Source: Candidatus Halocynthiibacter alkanivorans | GTDB taxonomy: Bacteria; Pseudomonadota; Alphaproteobacteria; Rhodobacterales; Rhodobacteraceae | Direction: 5' to 3' | Assembly (NCBI RefSeq): GCF_003333265.1 | Contig: NZ_QOLB01000029.1 | Location: forward strand, 1-64,000 | Length of the DNA: 64,000 nucleotides | Shown here: piece by piece, positions 53,921 through 62,178 of the stretch | How positions within the stretch are numbered: position 1 is the stretch's first letter | Layout of the letters: every line of letters starts with the position of its first letter | The notes under the pieces: model-generated | What the model was told of the DNA's origin: nothing | The model's database searches: none | The model's input: only the letters and a program-made list of their open reading frames with translations | Translations under genes and position numbers: made by a program

Positions 53921-55285
53921 TGTGTGGATACCCCGTTTGATGCAAGGATTTTCTTGAACCGTTTGAACATGTGATCGGGTACGGTCATGTGTCAGGCCTC
54001 AGTTTGCGGCGTTTCACATGCCGCGGGCCGGTATGGCGATGCGAAGGTCGGGTCCATATCAATGTCACGAGCGCGAAGCTCTCTGGGAAGGCCTGGTTTT
54101 CCCAACCTCGATCTGATCGATCATTTGTCCTTACTGTTCAATGTCCTTCTCACATCATACCGAGCGTTGCAGTTTTACGCTGCCGCGACCGGATCTCGAT
54201 AATCCTCGTGCTTTGTCATCATCGCCCAGATCGTCCGAGCGGTTTTGTTGGCCAAGGCTATTGCCACCAGCATGCGCGGTTTGCGTTCCAACATCTGTTC
54301 CAGCCACGAGCCCTTGGGTGGGCCGTTCTTGATCGCCCATCTGATCCGGGTCATGGCCCCAATGATCAGCAATCGCCGGATATCGCGCTGCCCCATCTTT
54401 GATGTCCGGCCCAGTATTTGACGCCCACCCGTAGATTTTTGCACCGGCACCAACCCGAGCCATGCTGCAAAGTCGCGACCGCGTTTGAAGCCCTCCAACG
54501 GCGGGGCGAAGGCCTTGATTGCCATTGCACTCACAGGCCCAATACCCGGTGCGGTCTGCAACCGAATTGTTTCAGGATCAGACTTGGCCTCATCCTTGAG
54601 GCGCCGTTCCATCACCACGATCTTATCTGTGCAAACGCTGAGCTGATCCAAATGCACGCGGCTCAGTTCAACGACGATGGGGGGCAAGCCGCTCTCTGGG
54701 TTTTCGATTTGTTCCGCCAGCTTCTTCACAAAGTTCCGGCCCGGTGGAGCGATGATCCCATATTCCATCAGATGACCACGGAGTGCATTGATCAGTTGAT
54801 TGCGCTGCCGAACCAAAAGATCACGAGTCTTAAACACCATTGATTGGGATTGCTGTACGGCAGTCTTCACGGGCACAAACCGCATCGTCGGCCGGACTGC
54901 CGCTTCCGTTATAGCCTCTGCATCATTCGCATCGTTTTTCTGCCGCTTCACAAAAGGTTTTACGTAGATCGGCGGGATCAAACGGACCTGGTGCCCCAGT
55001 TTCATAATCTCACGGCCCCAATAGTGCGAAGAGGCACATGCTTCCATCGCCACTACACAAGCGGGTTGGTCACTGATAAATCGCAAGAACTGGCCGCGCG
55101 AAAGTTTTTTGCGGAATACAGGTTCTCCAGATGCCGTCGCGCCGTGGACCTGGAAAACCGACTTTGCCAAGTCCACTCCAATGATTGTAACCTCGTCCAT
55201 GGATGCCTCCTCCAATTTGGTGCTTTCAACATCACCAATATGGCACACTTCGATGCCGGTTCATGGGTGAGGTATCCACACCATC
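53921..55285 (-). mobile_element. IS110-like element inserted in IS30
   Basis: Bounded by near-perfect inverted ends, TGTGTGGATACC on the left and GGTATCCACACCA on the right. Joining the flanks restores the IS30 reading frame at SVPGH-WEGDLIGG, so the limits are well fixed. About 1.36 kb with one transposase gene. Terminal inverted repeats are unusual for classical IS110; they suggest the IS1111-like branch. Confidence 0.82.
54175..55200 (-). CDS. IS110-family transposase
   Basis: A 341-residue DEDD transposase. The N-terminal RuvC-like part reads VTIIGVDLAKSVFQVHGATA (first Asp), with ACVVAMEACASSHYWGREIM and KNDANDAEAITEAA. The C-terminal transposase_20 domain is TAPGIGPVSAMAIKAFAPP with FAAWLGLVPVQKSTGG. 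Start at ATG 55200, preceded by GGAGG. It appears intact. The family uses a structured non-coding end RNA (bridge RNA) to pick targets; the 5' non-coding stretch at 55201-55285 is short and the 3' one (53921-54174) is longer. Confidence 0.93.
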   Translation of the reverse strand: MDEVTIIGVDLAKSVFQVHGATASGEPVFRKKLSRGQFLRFISDQPACVVAMEACASSHYWGREIMKLGHQVRLIPPIYVKPFVKRQKNDANDAEAITEAAVRPTMRFVPVKTAVQQSQSMVFKTRDLLVRQRNQLINALRGHLMEYGIIAPPGRNFVKKLAEQIENPESGLPPIVVELSRVHLDQLSVCTDKIVVMERRLKDEAKSDPETIRLQTAPGIGPVSAMAIKAFAPPLEGFKRGRDFAAWLGLVPVQKSTGGRQILGRTSKMGQRDIRRLLIIGAMTRIRWAIKNGPPKGSWLEQMLERKPRMLVAIALANKTARTIWAMMTKHEDYRDPVAAA

Positions 55286-55523
55286 AGTGACCCGGCACGG
55301 AACGATCCTCAACAGACGCGGGCCGTTCGCTTATCGAGACAGCATCCTTGAACTGCCCCAAACCGTTGCGCTTGAGGCTCGCGTGCCTGGAGCGCCGGAC
55401 CGTGCGTTTGGCGCGCAGGTGTTCCAGAAGCTCTTTCTTAAGAGCACCCCGCGCCTGGATATAAAGGCTTCGGTATATCGTCTCATGCGACACCTGATTG
55501 TGCGCCTCCCCCGGGTACGCCAA
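55286..55523 (-). pseudogene. IS30-family transposase, N-side part
   Basis: The reverse frame reads NQVSHETIYRSLYIQARGAL, then KKELLEHLRAKRTVRRSRHA and ERPASVEDRSVPGH, joining across the IS110 insertion to the other half at 53920. The N-terminal HTH portion of IS30 transposase upstream of MAYPGEAHNQ is missing or shifted in frame, so the copy is dead. Confidence 0.82.
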
Positions 55524-55853
55524 TGGCCGTTTTCGGGATAGTTCACATCACGAAAACTGTTGTTCACGTCAGTGCCACAAATCCGTGGCAAAGCCCTCTT
55601 TGGGCGGACAAGTTGCGACAGAAACGTTGGATTCACGGCGATGTAAGTGGGTCAAAACGACCCATGTTAACCTACATTCCCCAAGAAATTTGAGGACCTA
55701 ACGATAGCGACTCCGGCCCCAAAAAAATCCGCGCGCGCAGGGTCATCCATGCCTCTCCTCTCCATCGAAGTTAGTTTTCCCTTTGGATTTTTTTTGGTGT
55801 ATTCAACTCTCTAGGCAAATACGGCCAAAGTCATCTACTGAGAAGGCGATTGG
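55524..55853. other. Region upstream of the GIY-YIG gene
   Basis: About 330 bases. The left part is degraded IS30 N-terminal sequence. The right part (about 55680-55853) is AT-rich and likely contains the promoter for the gene at 55854. I see no RNA gene. Confidence 0.4.
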
Positions 55854-56894
55854 ATGCTAAGAAGCAGTGAACTTTTCCATCTCTGGAAACGCCAAGTATT
55901 CCTTCGCAACAGGCACGAAGAGTTCACCGCCCTACTTTCAAGAACTCGGGCGCCGTCCGGCATCTATATGATCGGTTGCGCCAAGGAGATTGTCTACATC
56001 GGGCAAAGCAACCGCTTACAGTGGCGTTCAATCGAGAGCCTGGGCAATATCTATCATAGGGTTTCAGACACCTCGTTAACCTGGTCGGTTGCTTTTGCGC
56101 CTTGCGCTTACGAAGAGATGGATGAGCGGGAGAGCACTGCCATTCGCGCCTACGCCCCCAAGTTCAACACCTCCATACCGAGCGTTGGAAAAAGCTCAGG
56201 CCGAATGCCGGTTATCGTCGGCTTTGCATCAGTGTTCCAAGACCAAAGCGATCACGGTGACACTTTCCACCCCGACAATCTAAGTCTGCAAATGGACCTC
56301 GCGGAAGCCAATGAAACCCCGCCATGGAGCGCTGGGAGGAATCTCATGCCTGCCTCAAAGCCACTACGGACCGAGCAACTCTTTTCGCTCCAGGAGCCGA
56401 CGCCGTCGAATCGATCTCGTCGAAGCCAGTTCAGACCGACGCTGCGAAGGCGAACAATTTCTCCAGCCGCAAAATCAAAGCAGATGAAGACTGTGTTCAA
56501 CTACAAAGATCTCGAAATTCAGATCAATGAGCGTGTCCCGCAAGTTGCGGAAGAGCATTCAATCGAATTTGATTGGTTGGCGACAGGGTACGGAAAAACG
56601 ATTGCAAGTGGCACCGAATTTGACAAGGCCATGGCCGCAACAAATGCGATGGAGGCTTGCGATAAATACTTGAGCCAGCCGTATCGCTTTAAAATCAATC
56701 TTTGCGACGATGGGTCGGTTGTGACCAGAGACGGAGAATACATCGGCACGTGGGAGACGGACGAATATGATGTGATTTCATTCATTCCCAATGGTGAATC
56801 TGAGCCCTTGTACTCTCAAATGTGGATGGGCCCACTTTGCAAGAGGATCGCAGATTGGCATGAAGCCACATCGGGTGAACCAATAGGCGATTGA
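55854..56894 (+). CDS. GIY-YIG domain protein with unknown C-terminal domain
   Basis: A 346-residue protein. Residues 36-50 hold the GIY-x9-YIG signature (GIYMIGCAKEIVYIG), followed by Arg in SNRLQWRS and a candidate catalytic Glu in ERESTAIRAYAPKFN (about 91-105), as in GIY-YIG endonucleases. A Ser/Arg-rich linker (about 165-210) leads to a second domain of about 130 residues (FDWLATGYGKTIASGTEFDK, FKINLCDDGSVVTRDGEYIG) that I do not recognise. It stands alone near the integrase. It could be a restriction, homing or DNA-repair-like nuclease. Confidence 0.75.
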   Translation: MLRSSELFHLWKRQVFLRNRHEEFTALLSRTRAPSGIYMIGCAKEIVYIGQSNRLQWRSIESLGNIYHRVSDTSLTWSVAFAPCAYEEMDERESTAIRAYAPKFNTSIPSVGKSSGRMPVIVGFASVFQDQSDHGDTFHPDNLSLQMDLAEANETPPWSAGRNLMPASKPLRTEQLFSLQEPTPSNRSRRSQFRPTLRRRTISPAAKSKQMKTVFNYKDLEIQINERVPQVAEEHSIEFDWLATGYGKTIASGTEFDKAMAATNAMEACDKYLSQPYRFKINLCDDGSVVTRDGEYIGTWETDEYDVISFIPNGESEPLYSQMWMGPLCKRIADWHEATSGEPIGD

Positions 56895-57414
56895 CCGCTT
56901 TCGGCTCGAAGGAAAGATTGAGTGTTCTCTGGTCGATGGCCACGAAGTTCGGGCCATGTTGCCTAATGTCATCCCTGAAAATCGCGGATCAAGACAGCTT
57001 CGATAGATCTTTCTGCTGCGAGGCGCAGTTTCGGAGGTGCGTAGGCCCACGATTGTTGGCGGGAAATCGTATTAGCTAATCCGCCTGCTATAGCTGTCAT
57101 TCGTTGCAACGCAGAAATTAGTAAAAGGGCTCAAACCGGAGCTTGACTGCGGTGAACACGAACGGCCGCAATGGGCCAGAAGTGACTGTTGGACAGCTCC
57201 GATTGAAAGTCTGTAAAGCCCCGCTAAACAGTATTAATGCTGGTAGCAGCAAATGGCTGCTCACCGCCCTTAATGACGAATTCCTGCGGCAACAGCACTG
57301 CGTCCTTATTGCTTATTCCGTTCGAAAACTCGGGGTAAGATATTTTGGGCAGCGGCTTTCGATTGCGCACCCAAGCCATCTGTCAGGCAGGTCGCCGTCG
57401 AATTGCAGACCGCA
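56895..57414. other. Region between GIY-YIG gene and integrase without a clear gene
   Basis: About 520 bases. A forward frame at about 57143-57478 overlaps the integrase and has no family features. A short segment near 56905-57060, read as VLWSMATKFGPCC on the forward strand, resembles degraded coding sequence. No terminator was identified. Confidence 0.4.
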
Positions 57415-58548
57415 TCAAAAGGGGAGAGTCACCGACGCTGCCAAAACCTCCAGCGCTTCGCGCTTTTCTTCTCGATAACTTGCGCGGTCATATACAGCAG
57501 TAACACTCGTGTCGGCGTGGCCCAGAACCCTTTCCACTATAAAGCGGGGGACCTTCACATCGGAGTTCCCAACGGTCATTACGGTTGCCGCTGACCTCCG
57601 GACGTCATGGAAACGCCAGTCACCAAAGCCGGCGACACTTCCCAGCCGGTTCTTTAGCCGAGAACCTGGCATAATTGGCCTGTCCCCCCGAGTAGTAAAA
57701 ACGAACGGGCCAATTTGAGGTTGTTCTGCGATCAAATTTGCAAGTGCTTTTGACAATGGGACCTCATGAGCTGAAGCTTTTGAAGTTCGTGTGGCTTTCA
57801 TTTTCTGCCTGGGAATTGTCCAGACATCCCCATGGATTTCATCCCACCGCATAGATGCGACATTTGTTAGTCGCTGCGCGGAGAGCATCAGAGCGCGGGC
57901 AAACGGGCCAAGAGGGTATTCCTCTGAAAAACTTGCCTGCCACAATGAAGTCCATTCCAAGGATGTAAGAACACGATCCCTCGCCTCTGCGGTAGCACCA
58001 GCTTTCAGACCAGCCCAGGGATGCGCACTAATTATTCTTTCGTCTGCTGCCCAAGCAAACATTGGTCGCAAATATCGGATTACAGCGCCGGCTCTAATTT
58101 CACTGGACTGACTTGCAACATAGTCACGCAAATCAAGACCGTGATGCACTGAAATGTCTGCCACCCGAACATGACCTATCCTGGGCAAAGCCCAGTTGTC
58201 CCAAACTGACTGAACGTCGCGCCAGCTTCGCATCTTAGATTCTTTTGCTGCTTTATAACTAGCGAACAGATCCTCGACAGTTTTTGTGTCGATGCAAATT
58301 AACGGCGAGAGAGCAACCTCTTTCGCTGCCTCAGCTTTTTTTCTTGCCTCTTTGACGCTCAACCCTGGGAATGTGCCCAGTCGGACTCGTAGCCGCTTCG
58401 AACCACGAAAAGTCATAATTTCCCAGACTTTCTGGCCCTTTTTTCCGACTCGCAGTATTAGGCCGCGCACCAATTCGTCGCGAACCTCGTACCCCACTTG
58501 GGCGGGCTTCAAATCTGCCACCTTTTTTTCGTTCAGTCTGATTTTCAT
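57415..58548 (-). CDS. int: Tyrosine recombinase (integrase) of the island
   Basis: A 377-residue P4-type integrase. Residues 1-80 form an arm-binding domain (LVRGLILRVGKKGQKVWEIM, LGTFPGLSVKEARKKAEAAK). A SAM-like core-binding domain covers about 90-180. The catalytic domain shows Arg in SAQRLTNVASMRW near 226, HDVRRSAATVM near 312 (HxxR), LGHADTSV near 346, and a Tyr in TAVYDRAS a few residues later. The start lies 134 bp from attR with the gene reading inward. Three TTGTGCGTT repeats abut its start codon, so binding of its own product may repress it. It should integrate the island at tRNA-Met. Confidence 0.95.
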   Translation of the reverse strand: MKIRLNEKKVADLKPAQVGYEVRDELVRGLILRVGKKGQKVWEIMTFRGSKRLRVRLGTFPGLSVKEARKKAEAAKEVALSPLICIDTKTVEDLFASYKAAKESKMRSWRDVQSVWDNWALPRIGHVRVADISVHHGLDLRDYVASQSSEIRAGAVIRYLRPMFAWAADERIISAHPWAGLKAGATAEARDRVLTSLEWTSLWQASFSEEYPLGPFARALMLSAQRLTNVASMRWDEIHGDVWTIPRQKMKATRTSKASAHEVPLSKALANLIAEQPQIGPFVFTTRGDRPIMPGSRLKNRLGSVAGFGDWRFHDVRRSAATVMTVGNSDVKVPRFIVERVLGHADTSVTAVYDRASYREEKREALEVLAASVTLPF

Positions 58549-58551
58549 TTT

Positions 58552-58582
58552 TTGTGCGTTTCTTGTGCGTTTCTTGTGCGTT
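58552..58582 (+). repeat. Three TTGTGCGTT repeats with 11-bp period at the integrase start
   Basis: TTGTGCGTT occurs at 58552-58560, 58563-58571 and 58574-58582, each start 11 bp after the last, 3 bp from the int ATG. The same 9-mer is found twice at 12098-12118 and once at 58791-58799 beside the att copies. Spacing of one helical turn and location at both ends are typical of arm-type recombinase sites. Confidence 0.75.
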
Positions 58583-58682
58583 TTGAGTGATTGACAGAAA
58601 TTCCTGCACGTTCCTACCTTATCAATATTTCATATTTACAACAGGTTATCAACCAATAGGAACGAGTTGACACCGCGAGCCT

Positions 58683-58744
58683 GCGGAATCATAATCCGCG
58701 TGTCGGGGGTTCAAATCCCTCCACCGCTACCAATACTTTCAATA
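58683..58744 (+). repeat. attR: right copy of the 62-bp att repeat
   Basis: A perfect copy of 12000-12061 containing the tRNA-Met 3' half (anticodon stem to CCA) and 12 bp more. The 5' half of the tRNA is missing here, so this copy is not a functional tRNA. It marks the right end of the island. Confidence 0.93.
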
Positions 58745-58881
58745 CATTAGTAAAAATCTGACTCTCGGGATGCACGGAATTTGTGTTTTTTTGTGCGTTA
58801 TTCTAACAAACGAGTTTTCAGTTCTCCGTTTTCCCATCCAGGCAATCCTCGAGGTGAATATTTGAACACAAATGTGACGGT
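58745..58881 (+). repeat. Diverged copy of the island left end, outside attR
   Basis: Aligns with 12062-12200, sharing TTGTGCGTTATTCTAACAAA and the flanking pattern. One good TTGTGCGTT (58791-58799) and one degenerate copy (58781-58789) are present. Because it lies outside the right att copy it should be either ancestral chromosomal sequence or the left end of another, older island. Confidence 0.7.
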
Positions 58882-59306
58882 TCCCCCTCCGCTTAGCCTC
58901 GATTTGACTTTCGTGGTGATTTCTCCAAACACCGGTAGTGATTTGTCTTCAGGAGCCATTTTCAATTTCAAATGGCTGGTATCCTGCCAAATTTGCAAAT
59001 TGCGTATCTTGGAACTGAGTTAATGAGATGCGCTTCGGGAACATCAGGCAGGTTGCATTTCTCCAGCAGGATGGCGGTTCTTCAACGTCTGATGATAACG
59101 CTCGATTTTGCTTTGAGTTCGCGAATATTACGGTGCACCGCGTGCGTAGCCGTCAGTGGTCGGGGAGCGATCCAGGCCGCTTTTGAGAATGCAAAGGAGG
59201 TATTCGCCACTGACAAGGTCAAAGACAGTTCTGGAACCTCGCGATGCGGCCGTGTTTCGGCAGTGGTCATAGTGCCGGTGAATGGCCAGGAGACGGCAGC
59301 CGCACC
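58882..59306. other. Region between attR-side repeat and dead integrase
   Basis: About 425 bases in which I recognise no intact gene. Given the neighbours it is probably decayed mobile DNA. Confidence 0.4.
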
Positions 59307-59478
59307 GGTGACCCTGACCTTGCCAAATCGGTCAAGAAACGGATCAAGCGCGAACCAGGCCTGGTCGTGAACCTTCATCTTTTCCGGCATCAGGCCGCCC
59401 ACATCATGCTCTAAGTTCATCCCGGAAACTATGAGGGAGCGCGCCGCCTTTTAGGCCACTCACGGCTGATCTACTCTC
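59307..59478 (+). pseudogene. C-terminal relic of a second tyrosine recombinase
   Basis: The forward frame reads GDPDLAKSVKKRIKREPGLV, then VNLHLFRHQAAHIML, an in-frame TAA, and HPGNYEGARRLLGHSRL. HLFRH (HxxR) and RRLLGH are the catalytic boxes of phage-type integrases, here of a subgroup different from the island's own Int. The stop and the missing ends show it is dead. It is joined on the right to an IS3 fragment. Confidence 0.75.
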
Positions 59479-59590
59479 TTTCTCGCAGGATCGTTTTATC
59501 GCGCCCGAAGTAGACATCGACAGGTGTGACGTTGTTCAGGCTCTCGCGATAACGCTGGTTGTTATAGTAATCGACGAATAAGGCCGCTCC
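59471..59590 (-). mobile_element. IS3-family OrfB C-terminal fragment
   Basis: The reverse frame reads [20 protein letters not shown], then [17 protein letters not shown] and a stop. This is the end of the IS3-group OrfB seen in many Rhodobacterales. Only about 38 codons survive. Confidence 0.85.
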
Positions 59591-59605
59591 ATAAGCCGCC
59601 TTGCA

Positions 59606-60301
59606 TCAGGTCCGCGCCTTCTCAAACGCACTCCACGCAATTTCAAAAGCCGCGAAATCAAAGCCCTCCCGGACTGCGGCATCCAGTACGATCCGTTCTG
59701 TTTTGAGCAGCTTCAGAATTGCGTCTTCCAGTTCAGGTATCACGCCGTCCGGGACCACGACCGCCCCGTGTCTGTCGGCATGGATCAGCGCGCCCGGAGC
59801 GACTTGCAAGCCAAAAACGTTGACGGTTGTTGCGACTTCGCGCACATGAACAAAACCGTGGCTGGGGCCCACAGACCCCGCAACGACGGGAAAACCGTCT
59901 GGCAGGTCTCCCAGGTCGCGCATGACCCCATTGGTCAACGCGCCCGAAAGGCCGAAACCCTTGTGAACTGTCGTATTGATTTCCCCCCAGTAAGCGCCAA
60001 TGCAATTGGGGTAGTCCATGTCTTCGATGACAGCAACGGCCGGGAATTCCGCCTCGGCCATGTAGCGGTAGTAGTCCATCCGGCGCGACCGGATGACCTC
60101 GGGCGCCTCAGTTGGCGGGGCAAGCGCCGCGATCCTGGCGGTGCGGGCATAGCCAACGACCGGGGCCGCATCTGGTGCACTGCAGAGCATCGTGCCGCGG
60201 GTAAAGGCGTTAAAACCGCGTTTGCCCTGGGCCACTTCGATGGCGTTGCAGACAGTGGGCGTGTCAACATTGCGCAGCAATGTAAAAAGTTCGTTGTTCA
60301 T
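59606..60301 (-). CDS. RraA-family protein (aldolase/decarboxylase-like)
   Basis: A 231-residue RraA/HMG-aldolase-like protein. The active-site pattern is present: GALTNGVMRDLGDLPDGFPV near 120-140, where Arg and Asp normally bind substrate and metal, then ALIHADRHGAVVVPDGVIPE. Family members act as class II 4-hydroxy-4-methyl-2-oxoglutarate aldolases or oxaloacetate decarboxylases, others as RNase E inhibitors. Within a catabolic operon the enzymatic role is more likely. Its ATG overlaps the hydrolase stop by 4 bp (60298-60301). Confidence 0.88.
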   Translation of the reverse strand: MNNELFTLLRNVDTPTVCNAIEVAQGKRGFNAFTRGTMLCSAPDAAPVVGYARTARIAALAPPTEAPEVIRSRRMDYYRYMAEAEFPAVAVIEDMDYPNCIGAYWGEINTTVHKGFGLSGALTNGVMRDLGDLPDGFPVVAGSVGPSHGFVHVREVATTVNVFGLQVAPGALIHADRHGAVVVPDGVIPELEDAILKLLKTERIVLDAAVREGFDFAAFEIAWSAFEKART

Positions 60302-60993
60302 TCGGCCTCCAGCCAGCGGCGCAAAGCAGCTGTCGTTTCTTCAGGGTTTTCAACGGTGGGCAGATGGCCCGCATTTTCAATGATACAAAGCTGGCTGTTG
60401 GGCAGCAGTTCATGCATCAGTTCGTGACGCTCCACAGGGCAAAGTTTGTCATGCCGCCCGCACAGGACAAGCGCCGGGCCATGAAAATTTCGCAGCGTGT
60501 TGCACTGATCTGGTCTGTCGCGCAATGCAATGGATTGGTTCACAAAAACCTGAGCGCCAAGGCTCGTTGCCATCGCCATGCACAGGTCCAGAACCGCGCC
60601 CTGATGTGGCCCGTCAGCCAGGTAGTTGGGTTTCATTTCATCCCGCATGACCCGGCGCAAGTCCCCAGCCTGAACTGCTTTAATCTGAGGTTCACGCCCG
60701 GCTTTGACGTCGGGTTTTTCCGCCAGCGGATTGGAGTCCATCAGGGCGAGTTTTTCAACCCGCTCAGGCGCCTGTCGAAGGATCTCCATTGCCACGATCC
60801 CGCCCATCGACAGACCCGCCAATGCAAAACGAGGCGGTGCATTTAGCAATATTTCATGCGCAAGTTCAGCCATCGTCGCATGCGCACCGATGGGCGCAGT
60901 CATCAGGGTCACGTCACCAGACAGATCGTTGATCTGAGGCGCGAAAAGCCGGGCATCACACATCATTCCCGGCAGGAGGAGCAGTGGCGTCAT
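60298..60993 (-). CDS. Alpha/beta hydrolase
   Basis: A 231-residue alpha/beta-fold hydrolase. The nucleophile elbow FALAGLSMGGIVAMEIL holds the G-x-S-x-G Ser near 82. A late Asp lies in LCGRHDKLCPVERH near 180, and the His is in IENAGHLPTVENP near 210. The oxyanion-hole region is near the start (LLLPGMMCDARLF). Similar small hydrolases cleave ester or C-C bonds in catabolic operons; substrate unknown. Overlaps both neighbours by 4 bp, so it is translated with them. Confidence 0.88.
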   Translation of the reverse strand: MTPLLLLPGMMCDARLFAPQINDLSGDVTLMTAPIGAHATMAELAHEILLNAPPRFALAGLSMGGIVAMEILRQAPERVEKLALMDSNPLAEKPDVKAGREPQIKAVQAGDLRRVMRDEMKPNYLADGPHQGAVLDLCMAMATSLGAQVFVNQSIALRDRPDQCNTLRNFHGPALVLCGRHDKLCPVERHELMHELLPNSQLCIIENAGHLPTVENPEETTAALRRWLEAE

Positions 60994-62117
60994 TGTCCGC
61001 CCCCGGCCAAAGCTGCGCCTTCAGAAAGCGCCGCGAGCTTTGCATAGGCGATATCCGGATCCACCGCGCCGAAACCTGCAAATGTACCAAAACCACAATC
61101 GCTTCCTGCGATTACACGATCTTCGCCCACGATATCTGTGAACCTTTGAATGCGCTGCGCCACCAGTTCGGGGTGTTCCACAAAATTCGTCGTGGTATCC
61201 ACAACACCGGGCACCAGGATCTTGTCGTCGGGAATTTCAGATTTACGGTCGCGGAACACCGTCCATTCATGCCCATGCCGCGGGTTCGATGTTTCGAACA
61301 GCACATAGCGCGATCTGGTGCGCATCAGGGTGCTGAACACGCTGTCCATCGCAATGTCACAGCAATGGGGCCCCTCGTAATTCCCCCAACAAATATGAAC
61401 TCTTACGCGATCCTGAGGCACGTCCGACAGGGCGTGATTTAAGGCGTCAACATGGCTTTCAGCGATCTTCAAAAACTCAGCGTCACTCAGATCGCTGAAC
61501 AACATATGGCGCGACAAGGCGAGATCGGGGCAGTCCAGTTGCAAGTCCAGACCGGCTGCAACAATGGCTTCATATTCAGCCTTCATTACATCGGCCAGCG
61601 CCGCCAGATACGCCTCACGCGTTGGGTAATAATCGTTCTGCAGGAACAAAGAAATCACCCCAGGAGAAGCGGCGTTCATAAAACCGCGCTCAGCACCATG
61701 CTCCTGCATCGCGGCTTTGAGGTTTTTGATATCCTTTGCCAGTTCGCCCTGCCCTTTTGAGCGCACCTCACCGGTACACATGGGCCGCGCATATTTGGGC
61801 GTGCCGCCGTCATCTGACAGTCGTTTAAGGAAGCTGGGAAACATCTTCAGATCGGCGGGCGGATTGCGCGGGCTGTCCCCTGAAAAACCGGAATAGCGGT
61901 CCTTCACATAGGTCGCGTAGGAAATCTTGGACGTTTCACCGTCGCTGACAATGTTGATACCCGCGTCCACCTGTTTGCGAACCGTCTCGGACACAGCGGC
62001 GGTCATGCAGGCATCAAATTCGGCAGCGTCATAGGGCGTCCCATTTTCGCGCGCGAAAATGAAGTCCACCACCTCCTGCGTGCGGGGCAGCGATCCCACA
62101 TGTGTTGTCTTGATCAT
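60990..62117 (-). CDS. Cobalamin-independent methionine-synthase-II-like protein
   Basis: A 375-residue MetE C-terminal-domain homologue. The N-terminus TTHVGSLPRTQEVVDFIF is typical. Zinc-ligand candidates are His in VHICWGNYEGPHC near 260 and Cys in AGSDCGFGTFAGFG near 345. It lacks the N-terminal half of true MetE, so it is one of the stand-alone MetE-like proteins used for methyl transfer or thiol chemistry in catabolic operons. I start it at the ATG at 62117 (GGAGG upstream); the longer frame has no family content. Confidence 0.88.
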   Translation of the reverse strand: MIKTTHVGSLPRTQEVVDFIFARENGTPYDAAEFDACMTAAVSETVRKQVDAGINIVSDGETSKISYATYVKDRYSGFSGDSPRNPPADLKMFPSFLKRLSDDGGTPKYARPMCTGEVRSKGQGELAKDIKNLKAAMQEHGAERGFMNAASPGVISLFLQNDYYPTREAYLAALADVMKAEYEAIVAAGLDLQLDCPDLALSRHMLFSDLSDAEFLKIAESHVDALNHALSDVPQDRVRVHICWGNYEGPHCCDIAMDSVFSTLMRTRSRYVLFETSNPRHGHEWTVFRDRKSEIPDDKILVPGVVDTTTNFVEHPELVAQRIQRFTDIVGEDRVIAGSDCGFGTFAGFGAVDPDIAYAKLAALSEGAALAGGGQ

Positions 62118-62178
62118 GTCCGTCCTCCAATTTGCGCCGCCGGAGAACCGGCGGGCGCAGCATTCAATTCCAAAACGG

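Larger units (their letters stand above)
12000..58744. mobile_element. 46.7-kb genomic island integrated in tRNA-Met (defence island)
   Basis: Bounded by a 62-bp perfect direct repeat made of the tRNA 3' half plus 12 bp, at 12000-12061 and 58683-58744, with a site-specific tyrosine integrase just inside the right copy. Excision would release about 46,683 bp and leave an intact tRNA. Cargo: BREX, McrBC-like, AddAB-like, NERD-helicase and GIY-YIG genes, a satellite-phage-like module, and scars of IS3, IS21, IS30, IS66 and IS110 elements. No conjugation, capsid, portal or large terminase genes are seen, so transfer would need a helper. Confidence 0.9.

Noticed and set aside
57143-57478. 111-codon forward frame upstream of and overlapping the integrase 3' end
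   Set aside because: Overlaps the int coding end on the opposite strand, with no ribosome binding site or recognised motif.
58683-58732. Second tRNA-Met gene
   Set aside because: Only the 3' half is present; there is no D-arm or 5' acceptor strand, so it is an att remnant.
12000-58744. Integrative conjugative element
   Set aside because: No relaxase, type IV secretion or coupling-protein genes were recognised.
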